The notes: generated by a model from the letters alone, not told the origin. A stretch of DNA of 64,000 nucleotides from Kroppenstedtia sanguinis (GCF_050433445.1 NZ_JBNPXF010000020.1:1-64000); one strand, 5' to 3'. Positions 1 to 8,304 are shown, counted from the first letter of the stretch. Numbers and translations: made by a program.

Positions 1-360
1 AGATCAACACCGCTTAAAGTTCCGTTGCCCCCATGCGGCAGGCAAGGTGGACTGTCCCCATGGTACGGCATGGTGCTCGAGCTCCAACTACGGGACGGGA
101 TGGTACAGAAAGTGGACATTCGTGACAATTTACGGCGTTTTTCCCTTCCGCATCGGGGATCGCGCAACTGGAAAAAGCTTTACGATGAACGGACGAGCGT
201 GGAACGATGTAACGGTCGATTAAAAGAAAACCTCACGACGAACGATCTTCATGTTTGCGGGATTTCGAAGGGAACCACCCACGTGTACCTGAATGCCATC
301 GTTTTATTAGCGACCGCGCTGGCTGTTAAGAAAACTCAGGCTTCCAAAGAAGTAGCTTAA
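1..360 (+). pseudogene. Transposase C-terminal fragment, frameshifted
   Basis: This is the 3' end of a DDE-type transposase entering from outside the window. Frame 2 from base 2 reads HRLKFRCPHAAGKVDC, which resembles the cysteine-rich middle of a transposase family ending in WKKLYDERTSVERCNGRLKE. That ending is read in frame 1 from about base 110 to the stop at 360. No single frame covers both halves, so a frameshift lies near bases 95-115. The gene is therefore probably inactive, unless the shift is a sequencing error. The IS family is not certain; an IS1182/ISNCY-like DDE protein is my best guess from the spacing of the RTSVER...RLKE motif. Confidence 0.7.
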
Positions 361-448
361 AAAGAGAATCTCCAAAATTCTGCCCGTATGCCCATATCAC
401 TTTAGTTTGCGAAAGTGAAAGACTGGTTTCCCTGAGTGTTATTCTGGT

Positions 449-742
449 TTATTGAACCAGAAAGCCATTTTGCAAAAGGCTCAAGTAAATGGAAGAGCCA
501 ATGCTCTGAAAAAACATGACCAACATCACAAAATAGATAAAGTACTGAGGCAATAGTACATCAAAAATCGCAACTAAGACTACACCTATGATAATACCAT
601 AGGATAAAATGGTGTAGGAAAGAGCCTTCGACTTATAAATCAGTAATTGTCCCCGTTCGTCTTTTGATTCTTGTTTACTTTCAAACCATGCCTTGTATGA
701 TTCACTCACAATGACTGTACCCGCCACAAAAGAATAACCCAT
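449..742 (-). CDS. Small two-helix membrane protein, possibly frameshifted at its N terminus
   Basis: 97 residues. After a charged segment (ESKQESKDERGQLLIYKSK) there are two long hydrophobic segments, about residues 45-65 and 68-90. This resembles small DUF2178-like membrane proteins of Bacillales; I do not recognise a function. The ATG at 742 directly follows a stop and has no ribosome site. A good AGGAGG (767-772) sits instead before a GTG at 756 in another frame, which would read VEILEWVILL before stopping. A one-base shift near 725-735 would join the two into VEILEWVILL-VAGTVIVSES, a more natural start. The gene may be lightly damaged or carry a sequence error. Confidence 0.45.
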   Translation of the reverse strand: MGYSFVAGTVIVSESYKAWFESKQESKDERGQLLIYKSKALSYTILSYGIIIGVVLVAIFDVLLPQYFIYFVMLVMFFQSIGSSIYLSLLQNGFLVQ

Positions 743-878
743 TCAAGAATTTCCACTATTGAGTCTCCTCCTCATAATTAAATATAGACGTCAGGGTTTT
801 GTTAAAAGCATGAGAGATCTTGAAAGCCAAGATCAATGAAGGATTGTACTTATTCTTCTCGAAGGAAAAACCGAGAAA

Positions 879-1130
879 GTGGGGAAAAAGTTTTCGCTTA
901 AAGTCTATAAGGCAACTTGGGAACACTCCTATGGTGAACAGACCACCTTTACAGACCACCATGTCTACTTCTACAAATACGATTCCAAGACCAAGAAACA
1001 TACGATAGAAACCTACGATTTGAAAACCGGCCATTTGCAAAAGCGACAGGAAATCAAAGGAATCACGGAGATGTTGCCAAGACGGGTGCGGTTTCAATCC
1101 TATGATTTCATGGTGTTGCAAGAGTCGTGA
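879..1130 (+). CDS. Hypothetical protein, start uncertain
   Basis: 83 residues from a GTG; the frame stays open upstream to 840 without a standard start codon. The product is polar, rich in Lys, Tyr and Thr, with alternating patterns (HHVYFYKYDSKTKKHTIETY) that suggest beta strands. It has no signal peptide or membrane segment. There is no clear ribosome site, and it lies between a broken transposase and hisC, so it may be the 3' remnant of a larger gene. I do not recognise it. Confidence 0.25.
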   Translation: MGKKFSLKVYKATWEHSYGEQTTFTDHHVYFYKYDSKTKKHTIETYDLKTGHLQKRQEIKGITEMLPRRVRFQSYDFMVLQES

Positions 1131-1168
1131 TCCATCGGGAATTTTTCTCCCGATCGTACTGGAGATGG

Positions 1169-1220
1169 ACAGAGGAAGACCACCTCGGGAGCTTATCACC
1201 TACAGGTGGTCTTCCTCTGT
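1169..1220 (-). terminator. Terminator hairpin of hisC
   Basis: A perfect 17-bp inverted repeat (ACAGAGGAAGACCACCT, 1169-1185, with its complement 1204-1220) lies immediately after the hisC stop codon at 1221-1223. There is no strong T-run, so the intrinsic strength is uncertain. Confidence 0.6.
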
Positions 1221-2324
1221 TTACAGCGCTTCTACCACCTCGCGCAGAATGCGGGCAAATTCCTGCCGCTCTGCTGGAGTTCCTACACTGACACGCAGGC
1301 AGCGGTTGAGGGGAGCGACGCCAGGGACACGAATGAAGACTCCCCGCTGCCAGAGGGCCTCTTGAATGGCGGCGGCGCGGTGAGCCTCCCCCGTGTCGAT
1401 GGCGACGAAGTTGGTGGCGGAGGGATAGGCGGTCCAGCCCAGCTCTTCGGTCAAGGCTTCATACTCCCGGCGGCCCGCAGCTACTTCCTTTACCACCTGT
1501 TGGACAAAGAGATCATCCTTCAGGGCAGCCAGGGCACCTGCCTGAGCGATCCGGCTTACGCCAAAGTGGTTGCGGATCTTGTCAAAAGCAGTGATGATCT
1601 CTTCCGAGGCAAAGGCGTAGCCGACGCGCAAGCCCGCCATGCCATAGGCCTTGGAGAAGGTTCGTGTCCGGATCACTCCCGAATCCGCAGGATCCAGGGG
1701 GAGATGGGCGGCTTCAGGAGCGAATTCAAGATAGGCTTCATCCAGGAGAAGCAGACAATCGGTGGGGAGCTGCTGGCGAAACTCCTTCAGTTCGGCGGCG
1801 GTGAACCAGGTTCCCGTCGGGTTGTCCGGATGAGCCAGATAGAGGATACGGGAGCCGGTGGCACGGGCGGTCTCCACCAGGGCATCCAGGTCATTTTTTC
1901 CTTCTCGGTAGGGAACCTGGTGCAGACGGCCTCCAAATCCTTGCACGTGATAATGAAAGGTAGGGTAGCTGCCGAGGGAGGCAGTGACCGAGTCGCCGGG
2001 GTTGAGGAAGACCCGGGTGATCCAACCCAGCAGTTCATCGATGCCACTGGCCACGGCGATCCTTTTGGTTGGGATGCCGTTGCGAGCCGCCAGCTCCTCC
2101 TTCAAATCAAAGCTGAGTGCGTCTCCGTACAAATAATTCTCCTCCAGTGAGTTCTCCATCGCTTTCCGGGCCAAGGGGGACATGCCGAAGCTGCTTTCGT
2201 TGGCCCCCAGCCGAAGACGAACCTGGACTCCAGTTCTCCGCTCCATCTCCTCAGGTGGAACAAAGGGTACCGCTGCAGGAAGATCGGCGACAATCTGGGA
2301 AAAAGGAGGTGGTTGCTCCGCCAT
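1221..2324 (-). CDS. hisC: Histidinol-phosphate aminotransferase
   Basis: 367 residues, the usual HisC length. It is a fold-type I PLP aminotransferase that converts imidazole acetol phosphate plus glutamate to histidinol phosphate in histidine synthesis; some HisC proteins also act in Tyr/Phe synthesis. Visible motifs are the substrate-binding RLGANESSFG (residues 38-47), AHPDNPTGTW (164-173), DEAYLEF (195-201) and the PLP lysine in TRTFSKAYGMAGLRVGY (Lys225). The ATG at 2324 follows a CTGGAGG site. The gene stands alone here, divergent from the molybdenum-cofactor operon and away from other his genes, so it may be the broad-specificity paralogue. Confidence 0.9.
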   Translation of the reverse strand: MAEQPPPFSQIVADLPAAVPFVPPEEMERRTGVQVRLRLGANESSFGMSPLARKAMENSLEENYLYGDALSFDLKEELAARNGIPTKRIAVASGIDELLGWITRVFLNPGDSVTASLGSYPTFHYHVQGFGGRLHQVPYREGKNDLDALVETARATGSRILYLAHPDNPTGTWFTAAELKEFRQQLPTDCLLLLDEAYLEFAPEAAHLPLDPADSGVIRTRTFSKAYGMAGLRVGYAFASEEIITAFDKIRNHFGVSRIAQAGALAALKDDLFVQQVVKEVAAGRREYEALTEELGWTAYPSATNFVAIDTGEAHRAAAIQEALWQRGVFIRVPGVAPLNRCLRVSVGTPAERQEFARILREVVEAL

Positions 2325-2353
2325 GTCAGATCCCTCCAGGTGATGATGTGATT

Positions 2354-2381
2354 ATAATACTTCTGGATTCTACGGTACCAA
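2354..2381 (-). promoter_or_regulatory. Possible hisC promoter
   Basis: On the minus strand TTGGTA, 16 bases, then TATTAT lies about 30 bases before the hisC start. It is a moderate sigma-A match only. Confidence 0.35.
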
Positions 2382-2514
2382 AGATTGAGTTGGATTCCCA
2401 TCTTTTTTGCCAGCAGTGGGCGGATTCCGCCTCGACAGGGAGGGAAGACAGGTGCTATGCTGGTTTTGCGGCGAATATTCTGAAGGTGAATGGAATCATC
2501 AAGGGGAGGATTCT

Positions 2515-4416
2515 TTGCAGAAGTATAGATTGGATTCCATATCTCGAAGAGAAGCACTCCACTGTCTGCTGGATGCGGTCACCTTCCATCCTCGGAGGGA
2601 GATCATTCCTGTCTCCGATGCTCGAGGGCGGGTGACGGCGGAGCCGGTGGTGGCCCAGAGTTCGATGCCACCCCACCCGGCGGCGGCGATGGACGGGATT
2701 GCTCTCCGGTCGCAGGTGACTCAGGGGGCTTCTCCGACCCACCCCCTCCGTCTCCAGGAGGGAAGAGATTTTTCATATATCAATACCGGGGACCCATTGC
2801 CGGAACATGCGGACAGTGTGGTGATGATCGAAAAAGTGAAACTCCTGGACCGGGGAGAAGTGGAGCTGGTCGAACCGGCTCATCCCTGGAAACATGTGCG
2901 ACAACCGGGGGAGGATGTAGCCCCAGGGGAAGTGGTGTTGTCGTCGGGTCACCAGATTCGCCCGGTGGATCAAGGAGCGTTGCTGGCAGCGGGAGTGAAG
3001 CAGTTGAGCGTTTTGCGTCCGCCACGAGTAGCGATCCTCCCCACCGGCTCGGAAATGGTCCCTCCGGGACTTCCCTTGGAACTGGGACAGTTGCGGGAGT
3101 TCAACAGCACGGTGTTGGCAGGATTTCTGGAGGAGTGTGGTGCGGAGCCGGACCGCTGGGGAGTGGTGCCAGATCGGGAAGAAGCACTCCGGGAGGCCTT
3201 GCTGAGTGCGGCGGATCGATACGACATCCTGGTGGTGAATGCCGGTTCTTCCGCTGGTAGCAAGGACTTTACTCCACAGGTGTTAGGGCAAGTAGGGAAA
3301 GTCCTTCTCCATGGAGTGACCACCCGCCCTGGTCGGCCGGTGGTGCTGGCGAAGATTGGGGAGACGCCGGCGATTGGTCTACCAGGGTATCCGGTATCCG
3401 CTTATCTTGCCTTTGACTGGTTTGTCCGTCCCCTGATCCGACATTGGTATCGGCTGGGGGCAGAGACTTCTCCTTCACTCCGTGCGCGGTTGGTTCGGGA
3501 GGTGCAGGGAGGAACTGGGGCAGAGGACTTTATTCGGATGCGGGTCGCTCATGTAGAGGGCCAGTATACAGCTTTTCCCCTGGCAAAGGGGAGCGGAGTC
3601 ACCATGTCGGTGGTCCGAGCGGATGCTTGGCTTCGTCTCCCAGTGGAGACGAAGAGGTTGAAGGCCGGGGAACCAGTGGAACTGGAATGGGTACGGACAC
3701 CGACGGAGATTGAGCAGACCTTGGTGTTGACAGGTTGTGACGATCCTCTCTTGGATCGAGTCGGCGCTCTGATCCGCCGCATGTTTCCCGGTTGGTCACT
3801 CTTTCGAGAGTATACCGGATCGGAGGAGGGCTTGGACCTGTTGCAAAGAGGCGGTTGTCACGCTGTTGCCCTCCCAGGTGATCTTCGACAAGAGCTCCTT
3901 CCGGGAATGATCCGACTCCGGGTGGCAGAACGGGAGATGGGCTGGATCACCTCCGCGATGGTTCCCACGCCGATCAGGGGAGTGGAGGATTTAATTCGGT
4001 CCGGGCTTCGCCTGATCAACCAACCACCGGGATCCCCCATCCGGGAACGACTGACACAGCTTCTGGATGAACGAGCCGAGGGGAGGCGTCCATCAGGCTG
4101 GGAGAGGGCGGAAGGCTCTCACTGGAAGGCGGCGGCTTCTCTGGCTGGAGGAACTGCGGAGGTGACAGTGGGTCCCCGGTCTGTGGCCCAGGCCTTTGAA
4201 TTGCAATGGAAGCCGGCCTGGCGGGAGCCCTTGGATCTGGTGCTATCCCAATCGGTGGCGGAGAGCGCAGGGGGAAAGGTTCTCACCCGAATTCTGAGTT
4301 CCCCGGAATTGCGGGAGATGGCGGCACAGTTGGGGGGATATGACGACTCCCAGGCGGGGGAACTCATCACTTCCTCCCTCAGGATGAATCCCAGGGAAAG
4401 CAGGTGGGAGCGATGA
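2515..4416 (+). CDS. moeA: Molybdopterin molybdenumtransferase MoeA fused to a periplasmic-binding-protein-like domain
   Basis: 633 residues from a TTG start at 2515, chosen because AAGGGGAGG (2501-2509) sits just before it. Residues 1 to about 400 are MoeA, which inserts molybdate into adenylylated molybdopterin. Visible are AAAMDGIALRS, the NTGDPLP segment, the MPT-binding LPTGSEM and VVNAGSSAGSKD, and GLPGYPVSAYL. From about residue 403 (LTGCDDPLLDRV) a second domain of about 230 residues resembles the PBP/LysR-substrate-type domain found fused to MoeA in some clostridia and archaea; it may bind molybdate or another oxyanion. The usual DNSAMDG is HPAAAMDG, which I believe is typical of the fused subfamily. 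First gene of a tight operon; its stop overlaps the moaA start. Confidence 0.9.
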   Translation: MQKYRLDSISRREALHCLLDAVTFHPRREIIPVSDARGRVTAEPVVAQSSMPPHPAAAMDGIALRSQVTQGASPTHPLRLQEGRDFSYINTGDPLPEHADSVVMIEKVKLLDRGEVELVEPAHPWKHVRQPGEDVAPGEVVLSSGHQIRPVDQGALLAAGVKQLSVLRPPRVAILPTGSEMVPPGLPLELGQLREFNSTVLAGFLEECGAEPDRWGVVPDREEALREALLSAADRYDILVVNAGSSAGSKDFTPQVLGQVGKVLLHGVTTRPGRPVVLAKIGETPAIGLPGYPVSAYLAFDWFVRPLIRHWYRLGAETSPSLRARLVREVQGGTGAEDFIRMRVAHVEGQYTAFPLAKGSGVTMSVVRADAWLRLPVETKRLKAGEPVELEWVRTPTEIEQTLVLTGCDDPLLDRVGALIRRMFPGWSLFREYTGSEEGLDLLQRGGCHAVALPGDLRQELLPGMIRLRVAEREMGWITSAMVPTPIRGVEDLIRSGLRLINQPPGSPIRERLTQLLDERAEGRRPSGWERAEGSHWKAAASLAGGTAEVTVGPRSVAQAFELQWKPAWREPLDLVLSQSVAESAGGKVLTRILSSPELREMAAQLGGYDDSQAGELITSSLRMNPRESRWER

Positions 4417-5441
4417 GCAAAGAAAACAGGACTTGGAGTGATGCCCTGGGTCGTCCGCTCCGGGATCTTCGCATCTCGGTGACGGACCGATGCAATTTCC
4501 GATGCCGCTACTGTATGCCGGCAGAGGTGTTCGGCCCGGATTATCCTTTTTTGCCACGAGAAGAGCTACTCACCTTTGAGGAAATTCTACGCTTGGTTCA
4601 GTTGTTTGCCACCGGGGGAGTAGAGAAGGTGCGGATCACTGGCGGGGAGCCTTTGCTACGTCGAGACCTGCCCCAGTTGGTGAAGATGGTGAAAGGAGTG
4701 GAGGGAATCCGGGACGTGGCATTAACCACCAATGCCTCCCTCCTCACCCGACAGGCCCAACCCCTGAAGGAGGCGGGGTTGGATCGGGTCAATATCAGTC
4801 TGGATGCCTTGGACCCTCAGGTGTTTGCGCAAATGAACGGTCATCGCTCGGATGTGCGCAGAGTGTTGGCGGGAATTGAGGCGGCGGAGGCCGCAGGGTT
4901 GAAGGTGAAGGTGAATATGGTGGTGCAAAAAGGGGTGAATGAGGATCAGATTTTGCCCATGGCCCGCTATTTCCGGGAGCAGGGATCGATCCTTCGTTTT
5001 ATTGAATTTATGGATGTGGGCAACAGCAACGGTTGGGATCTGAAACAGGTGGTCTCCAAGCGGGAGATTTTGGAAAGGATCCACCAAGAGATGCCCCTGG
5101 AGAAAATAGAGCCCAATTATTACGGGGAAGTGGCGGATCGCTATCGCTACCAAGGCGGTGAGGAGGAGATCGGGGTGATCGCGTCTGTGACAGACACCTT
5201 CTGCTCCAGCTGCACCCGTGCCCGCCTGTCAGCGGATGGCCGCCTATACACTTGTCTGTTCGCCACAGAGGGAACCGATCTGCGGGAGCTATTGCGAGGG
5301 GGAGCTGGGGAGGAAGAGCTGTTGAACCGGATCCAGGGGGTCTGGTCCCGGCGACAGGATCGGTATTCCGATGAGCGACACACCTTAACAGAGGACTTGC
5401 CCCGCAAACAAAAAGTAGAGATGTCTTTTATCGGAGGCTAA
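4413..5441 (+). CDS. moaA: GTP 3',8-cyclase MoaA
   Basis: 342 residues from the ATG at 4413, chosen because it overlaps the moeA stop as ATGA and follows AGGTGGGAG. It is a radical-SAM enzyme that, with MoaC, turns GTP into cyclic pyranopterin monophosphate, the first step of molybdenum-cofactor synthesis. The N-terminal cluster motif CNFRCRYC gives Cys27, Cys31 and Cys34, followed by the RITGGEPLLR SAM motif. The C-terminal second cluster is carried by SSCTRARLSADGRLYTC. The protein ends in the Gly-Gly tail needed by MoaA enzymes. Followed 14 bases later by moaC. Confidence 0.96.
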   Translation: MSKENRTWSDALGRPLRDLRISVTDRCNFRCRYCMPAEVFGPDYPFLPREELLTFEEILRLVQLFATGGVEKVRITGGEPLLRRDLPQLVKMVKGVEGIRDVALTTNASLLTRQAQPLKEAGLDRVNISLDALDPQVFAQMNGHRSDVRRVLAGIEAAEAAGLKVKVNMVVQKGVNEDQILPMARYFREQGSILRFIEFMDVGNSNGWDLKQVVSKREILERIHQEMPLEKIEPNYYGEVADRYRYQGGEEEIGVIASVTDTFCSSCTRARLSADGRLYTCLFATEGTDLRELLRGGAGEEELLNRIQGVWSRRQDRYSDERHTLTEDLPRKQKVEMSFIGG

Positions 5442-5455
5442 CAGGAGGCGATTGC

Positions 5456-5974
5456 TTGGCTGATTTTACTCATTTTAACGAACAAGGACGGGCGCGGATG
5501 GTGGATGTATCGGAAAAGGAAGTGACCCGCCGCACTGCCGTCGCCCGAGCCCGGATCCGGATGTGTCCCCAGACGCTCCAGAAAATCCGGCAAGGAGAAA
5601 TTCACAAGGGAAATGTGCTAGCAGTGGCCCAAGTGGCGGGCATCATGGCTGCGAAAAAAGCCTGGGATCTGATCCCTATGTGCCATCCCATTCCGCTTAA
5701 AGGTGCCGACATCCGCTTCCGTGAAGAAGGGGACAGCTTGTTGGTGGTGGAGGCGGAGACGAAAACCGACCATGTGACAGGGGTGGAGATGGAGGCGCTG
5801 ACTGCTGTCAGTATCGCTTCCCTTACCATCTATGATATGTGCAAGTCCCTCGACAAGTCCATGGTGGTGGAGGAAATCTGTCTGATTCGCAAGACCGGTG
5901 GAAAAAGCAAGGATTATCAAAGACCGGGGGAGGAGGGATCAGATGTGGCGTGTCGGAATCGTAACGGCCAGTGA
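5456..5974 (+). CDS. moaC: Cyclic pyranopterin monophosphate synthase MoaC
   Basis: 172 residues from a TTG start with AGGAGG 8-9 bases upstream. MoaC converts the MoaA product 3',8-cH2GTP to cyclic pyranopterin monophosphate. Family motifs are MVDVSEKEVTRRTAVA (residues 15-30), KGNVLAVAQVAGIMAAKK, the active-site region IPMCHPIPL, and KTDHVTGVEMEALTAVS with the conserved DMCK. It runs about 10 residues past the usual end (SDVACRNRNGQ), and this tail overlaps the start of moaB by 32 bases. Co-transcribed with moaA and moaB. Confidence 0.95.
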   Translation: MADFTHFNEQGRARMVDVSEKEVTRRTAVARARIRMCPQTLQKIRQGEIHKGNVLAVAQVAGIMAAKKAWDLIPMCHPIPLKGADIRFREEGDSLLVVEAETKTDHVTGVEMEALTAVSIASLTIYDMCKSLDKSMVVEEICLIRKTGGKSKDYQRPGEEGSDVACRNRNGQ

Positions 5975-6431
5975 CAAGGGGGCTCGCGGGGAGCGGGAGG
6001 ACCGGAGTGGGGAGACGATCCGGCAGCTGATCCATGAGCCGGATTTCGAGGTGGCCGCCTGGGAATTGGTGCCCGATGAACAGAAGAGGATTCAAGAAAT
6101 ATTGATTCGGATGGCTGACGTAGAGGGGCTGAATCTGGTGTTGACCACTGGCGGAACCGGTCTGTCCCCTCGAGATGTGACGCCGGAGGCGACGCGGGAA
6201 GTGATCCATCGGGAGGTACCAGGAATCCCGGAAGCGATGCGGCTCGCCTCGCTCCGCAAAACCCCCTATGGGATGCTCTCCCGCGGGGTGGCCGGGTTGC
6301 GGGAAAAAACATTGATCCTTAATCTTCCTGGAAGCCCCAAGGCGGTTCAGGAATGTTTGGAGGCAGTTTTACCCGTGTTGCCCCATGCCTTGGAGACGGT
6401 GACAGGGGTCTTTGGGGATCATGGGAACTAA
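5943..6431 (+). CDS. moaB: Molybdenum cofactor biosynthesis protein MoaB/MogA family
   Basis: 162 residues from the ATG at 5943 (GGAGGAGGGATCAG just before it). MogA/MoaB proteins bind molybdopterin, and MogA adenylylates it before MoeA inserts molybdenum. The fold signature TTGGTGLSPRDVTPEATREV, then the LNLPGSPKAVQE segment, identify the family. From sequence alone I cannot tell whether this copy is catalytic like MogA; being last in the operon with MoeA it is the obvious candidate for the adenylylation step. moaD, moaE and mobA are not in the window. Confidence 0.92.
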   Translation: MWRVGIVTASDKGARGEREDRSGETIRQLIHEPDFEVAAWELVPDEQKRIQEILIRMADVEGLNLVLTTGGTGLSPRDVTPEATREVIHREVPGIPEAMRLASLRKTPYGMLSRGVAGLREKTLILNLPGSPKAVQECLEAVLPVLPHALETVTGVFGDHGN

Positions 6432-6515
6432 ACCGAAAAGTGGATCGAACAGGTGAGGGGCCAACGGACTCGCCTCCAGTTCCGGCTATGGAGGGATCAG
6501 ACACATTCGAGTGTC

Positions 6516-6540
6516 CCGGCGAAATTTTCGCCGGTTTTTT
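6516..6540 (+). terminator. Terminator of the moeA-moaACB operon
   Basis: Stem CCGGCGAA/TTCGCCGG with a short loop, followed by six T residues. It lies 85 bases after moaB. Confidence 0.85.
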
Positions 6541-6553
6541 ATATAATTCAGAG

Positions 6554-6756
6554 CAGGGATGTAGATTAACCACAAAATAGATGATGGGAACGAAACGATC
6601 TTTCGCTCTTCCCGTTGCCCCCATCGTAAAATATCCCTTGAGGGGACAGGGATGGTGGGAGGGCTACGATCTCTTGCAAAGAACGCAAAGGTTCTTCACC
6701 GCCCCACTATCCCGTCCTGATTTCCTACCTAAAATATGGCTAATTAACACGCCTGG
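6554..6756 (-). repeat. Type A intergenic repeat, copy 1
   Basis: About 200 bp, read on the minus strand from GGCGTGTTAATTAGCCATAT (near 6753) to a degenerate matching end near 6560. Two more copies lie at 25905-26100 and 57847-58016 on the plus strand. The first half carries a long hairpin (6643-6719). The second half shares stretches such as ATCGTTTCGTTC with the other copies. No ORF inside, so it is probably a MITE-like non-autonomous element. The ends are approximate. Confidence 0.75.
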
Positions 6757-6977
6757 ATTCAAAATGACCCGATATAAGGCTCCGATGGTTCGACAGCCCA
6801 TTTTGCATGTGGACTGATCGGCGTACCCCGGCATCAGATTCGATCTGCATCTGGTGACGGCACGCAGAAAAATGTTGCAAAAACGATTGACGGAACTCAC
6901 ACACCTATGCTAATTTAATTAAGTACCTGCTTGTGGGGTCATTAGCGATGTGACCTCAAAAGTTTTTAAAAAACCTC

Positions 6978-7006
6978 TTGCAAATTTGAACGCAATCGGT
7001 TAAAAT
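6978..7006 (+). promoter_or_regulatory. Promoter of the first tRNA transcript
   Basis: TTGCAA, 17 bases, TAAAAT; the first tRNA begins 24 bases after the -10 box. Confidence 0.75.
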
Positions 7007-7029
7007 GAAATATGTCGCTTCGAAAGTGT

Positions 7030-7104
7030 TCCTCAGTAGCTCAATGGTAGAGCGCCCGGCTGTTAACCGGTAGGTTGCAGGTTCGAGTCCTGCCTGAGGA
7101 GCCA
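7030..7104 (+). tRNA. tRNA-Asn (GTT)
   Basis: Acceptor TCCTCAG/CTGAGGA, anticodon loop CTGTTAA, CCA encoded. First of twelve clustered tRNA genes. Confidence 0.95.
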
Positions 7105-7110
7105 TTCTGC

Positions 7111-7201
7111 GGAGAGATACTCAAGAGGCCGAAGAGGACGGTTTGCTAAACCGTTAGGGGGTTTTGGCCCCGCGCGGGTTCGAATCCCGCTCTCTCCGCC
7201 A
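7111..7201 (+). tRNA. tRNA-Ser (GCT)
   Basis: 91 bases with a long variable arm; acceptor GGAGAGA/TCTCTCC, anticodon loop TTGCTAA, CCA encoded. Confidence 0.95.
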
Positions 7202-7218
7202 TCGATTGTAGATCGTAA

Positions 7219-7294
7219 GGCCCGTTGGTGAAGCGGTTAACACACCAGCCTTTCACGCTGGCATTCAGGGGTTCAAATCCCCTACGGGTCACCA
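7219..7294 (+). tRNA. tRNA-Glu (TTC)
   Basis: Acceptor GGCCCGT/ACGGGTC (one G-T pair), anticodon loop CTTTCAC, CCA encoded. Confidence 0.94.
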
Positions 7295-7388
7295 TACTGG
7301 AAGGAAGTAAGATGTGAGCTGTGGGAAATGGGGATGCATTATGCATTTCTGAATCTCCCCTCTCGCCTCGCGCTTCCTCTTCTCATCT

Positions 7389-7463
7389 GGACGGTTAGCT
7401 CAGTGGGAGAGCACCTGCTTCACACGCAGGGGGTCGGCGGTTCGAACCCGTCACCGTCCACCA
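7389..7463 (+). tRNA. tRNA-Val (CAC)
   Basis: Acceptor GGACGGT/ACCGTCC, anticodon loop TTCACAC, CCA encoded. The 94-base gap before it is the largest in the first half of the cluster. Confidence 0.92.
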
Positions 7464-7495
7464 TGATCTGGTTTCCCGGATCACACACAATATGC

Positions 7496-7572
7496 GGAGC
7501 TGTGGTGAAGTTGGAGTTCACGCCGGCCTGTCACGCCGGAGGTCGCGGGTTCGAGCCCCGTCAGCTCCGCCA
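7496..7572 (+). tRNA. tRNA-Asp (GTC)
   Basis: Acceptor GGAGCTG/CAGCTCC, anticodon loop CTGTCAC, CCA encoded. Confidence 0.94.
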
Positions 7573-7582
7573 TTTTAATTAT

Positions 7583-7658
7583 GGCGATCATGGCGAAGTG
7601 GTTAACGCACCGGATTGTGGCTCCGGCATCGTGGGTTCGATTCCCACTGGTCGCCCCA
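7583..7658 (+). tRNA. tRNA-His (GTG)
   Basis: Anticodon loop TTGTGGC. The extra G at the 5' end (7583) opposite discriminator C73 is the hallmark of tRNA-His. CCA encoded. Confidence 0.94.
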
Positions 7659-7674
7659 CTTTATATATTAGTGC

Positions 7675-7749
7675 TGGGGCGTAGCCAAGAGGTAAGGCAA
7701 CGGACTTTGACTCCGTCATGCGTAGGTTCGATCCCTACCGCCCCAGCCA
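7675..7749 (+). tRNA. tRNA-Gln (TTG)
   Basis: Acceptor TGGGGCG/CGCCCCA, anticodon loop CTTTGAC, CCA encoded. Confidence 0.94.
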
Positions 7750-7757
7750 TTGAATAA

Positions 7758-7833
7758 GACCCATTAGCTCAGTCGGCAGAGCACCTGACTTTTAATCAGG
7801 GTGTCCCAGGTTCGAATCCTGGATGGGTCACCA
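7758..7833 (+). tRNA. tRNA-Lys (TTT)
   Basis: Acceptor GACCCAT/ATGGGTC, anticodon loop CTTTTAA, CCA encoded. Last gene before an internal promoter. Confidence 0.95.
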
Positions 7834-7913
7834 GTGATCGATGAAAAGACAAATGTACGATGGTGTTATAAATAGACTCGCTCCCGTGTGATAGGATGAG
7901 GAAGAAATAATTC

Positions 7914-7942
7914 TTGACAGTCATTCGAAGGCGTGATAATAT
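7914..7942 (+). promoter_or_regulatory. Promoter of the second tRNA transcript
   Basis: Consensus TTGACA, exactly 17 bases, TAATAT; splits the cluster into an eight-gene and a four-gene unit. Confidence 0.85.
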
Positions 7943-7992
7943 AGTTCTTGTCTTTGTGAAATTTCCCTGCAAGAGAGGGAACAGTAGCCTTC

Positions 7993-8076
7993 GCGGGTGT
8001 GGCGGAATTGGCAGACGCACTAGATTTAGGATCTAGCGCCTTCGGCGTGGGGGTTCGAGTCCCTCCACCCGCACCA
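7993..8076 (+). tRNA. tRNA-Leu (TAG)
   Basis: 84 bases with a long variable arm; acceptor GCGGGTG/CACCCGC, anticodon loop TTTAGGA, CCA encoded. Confidence 0.94.
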
Positions 8077-8096
8077 AAGCTGAATGTGGATCCTGT

Positions 8097-8183
8097 GCGG
8101 TCGTGGTGGAATCGGCAGACACGCTATCTTGAGGGGGTAGTGGCCGCAAGGCCGTGCGAGTTCGAGTCTCGCCGACCGCACCA
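8097..8183 (+). tRNA. tRNA-Leu (GAG)
   Basis: 87 bases with a long variable arm; acceptor GCGGTCG/CGACCGC, anticodon loop TTGAGGG, CCA encoded. Confidence 0.93.
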
Positions 8184-8202
8184 TTTAACACATCAGTGTT
8201 TC

Positions 8203-8279
8203 CGGGGTGTGGCTCAGCTTGGTAGAGCGCCTCGTTCGGGACGAGGAGGCCGCAGGTTCAAATCCTGTCACCCCGACCA
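8203..8279 (+). tRNA. tRNA-Pro (CGG)
   Basis: Acceptor CGGGGTG/CACCCCG, anticodon loop TTCGGGA, CCA encoded. Confidence 0.93.
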
Positions 8280-8304
8280 TCAGTTACATACAATTACATT
8301 TTAT

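Noticed and set aside
1206..2150. Long plus-strand frame over hisC
   Set aside because: Shadow of hisC in the opposite strand; high-GC third positions create it.
2325..2514. Moco, cobalamin or TPP riboswitch before moeA
   Set aside because: None of the conserved cores I know could be placed; kept only as a test suggestion.
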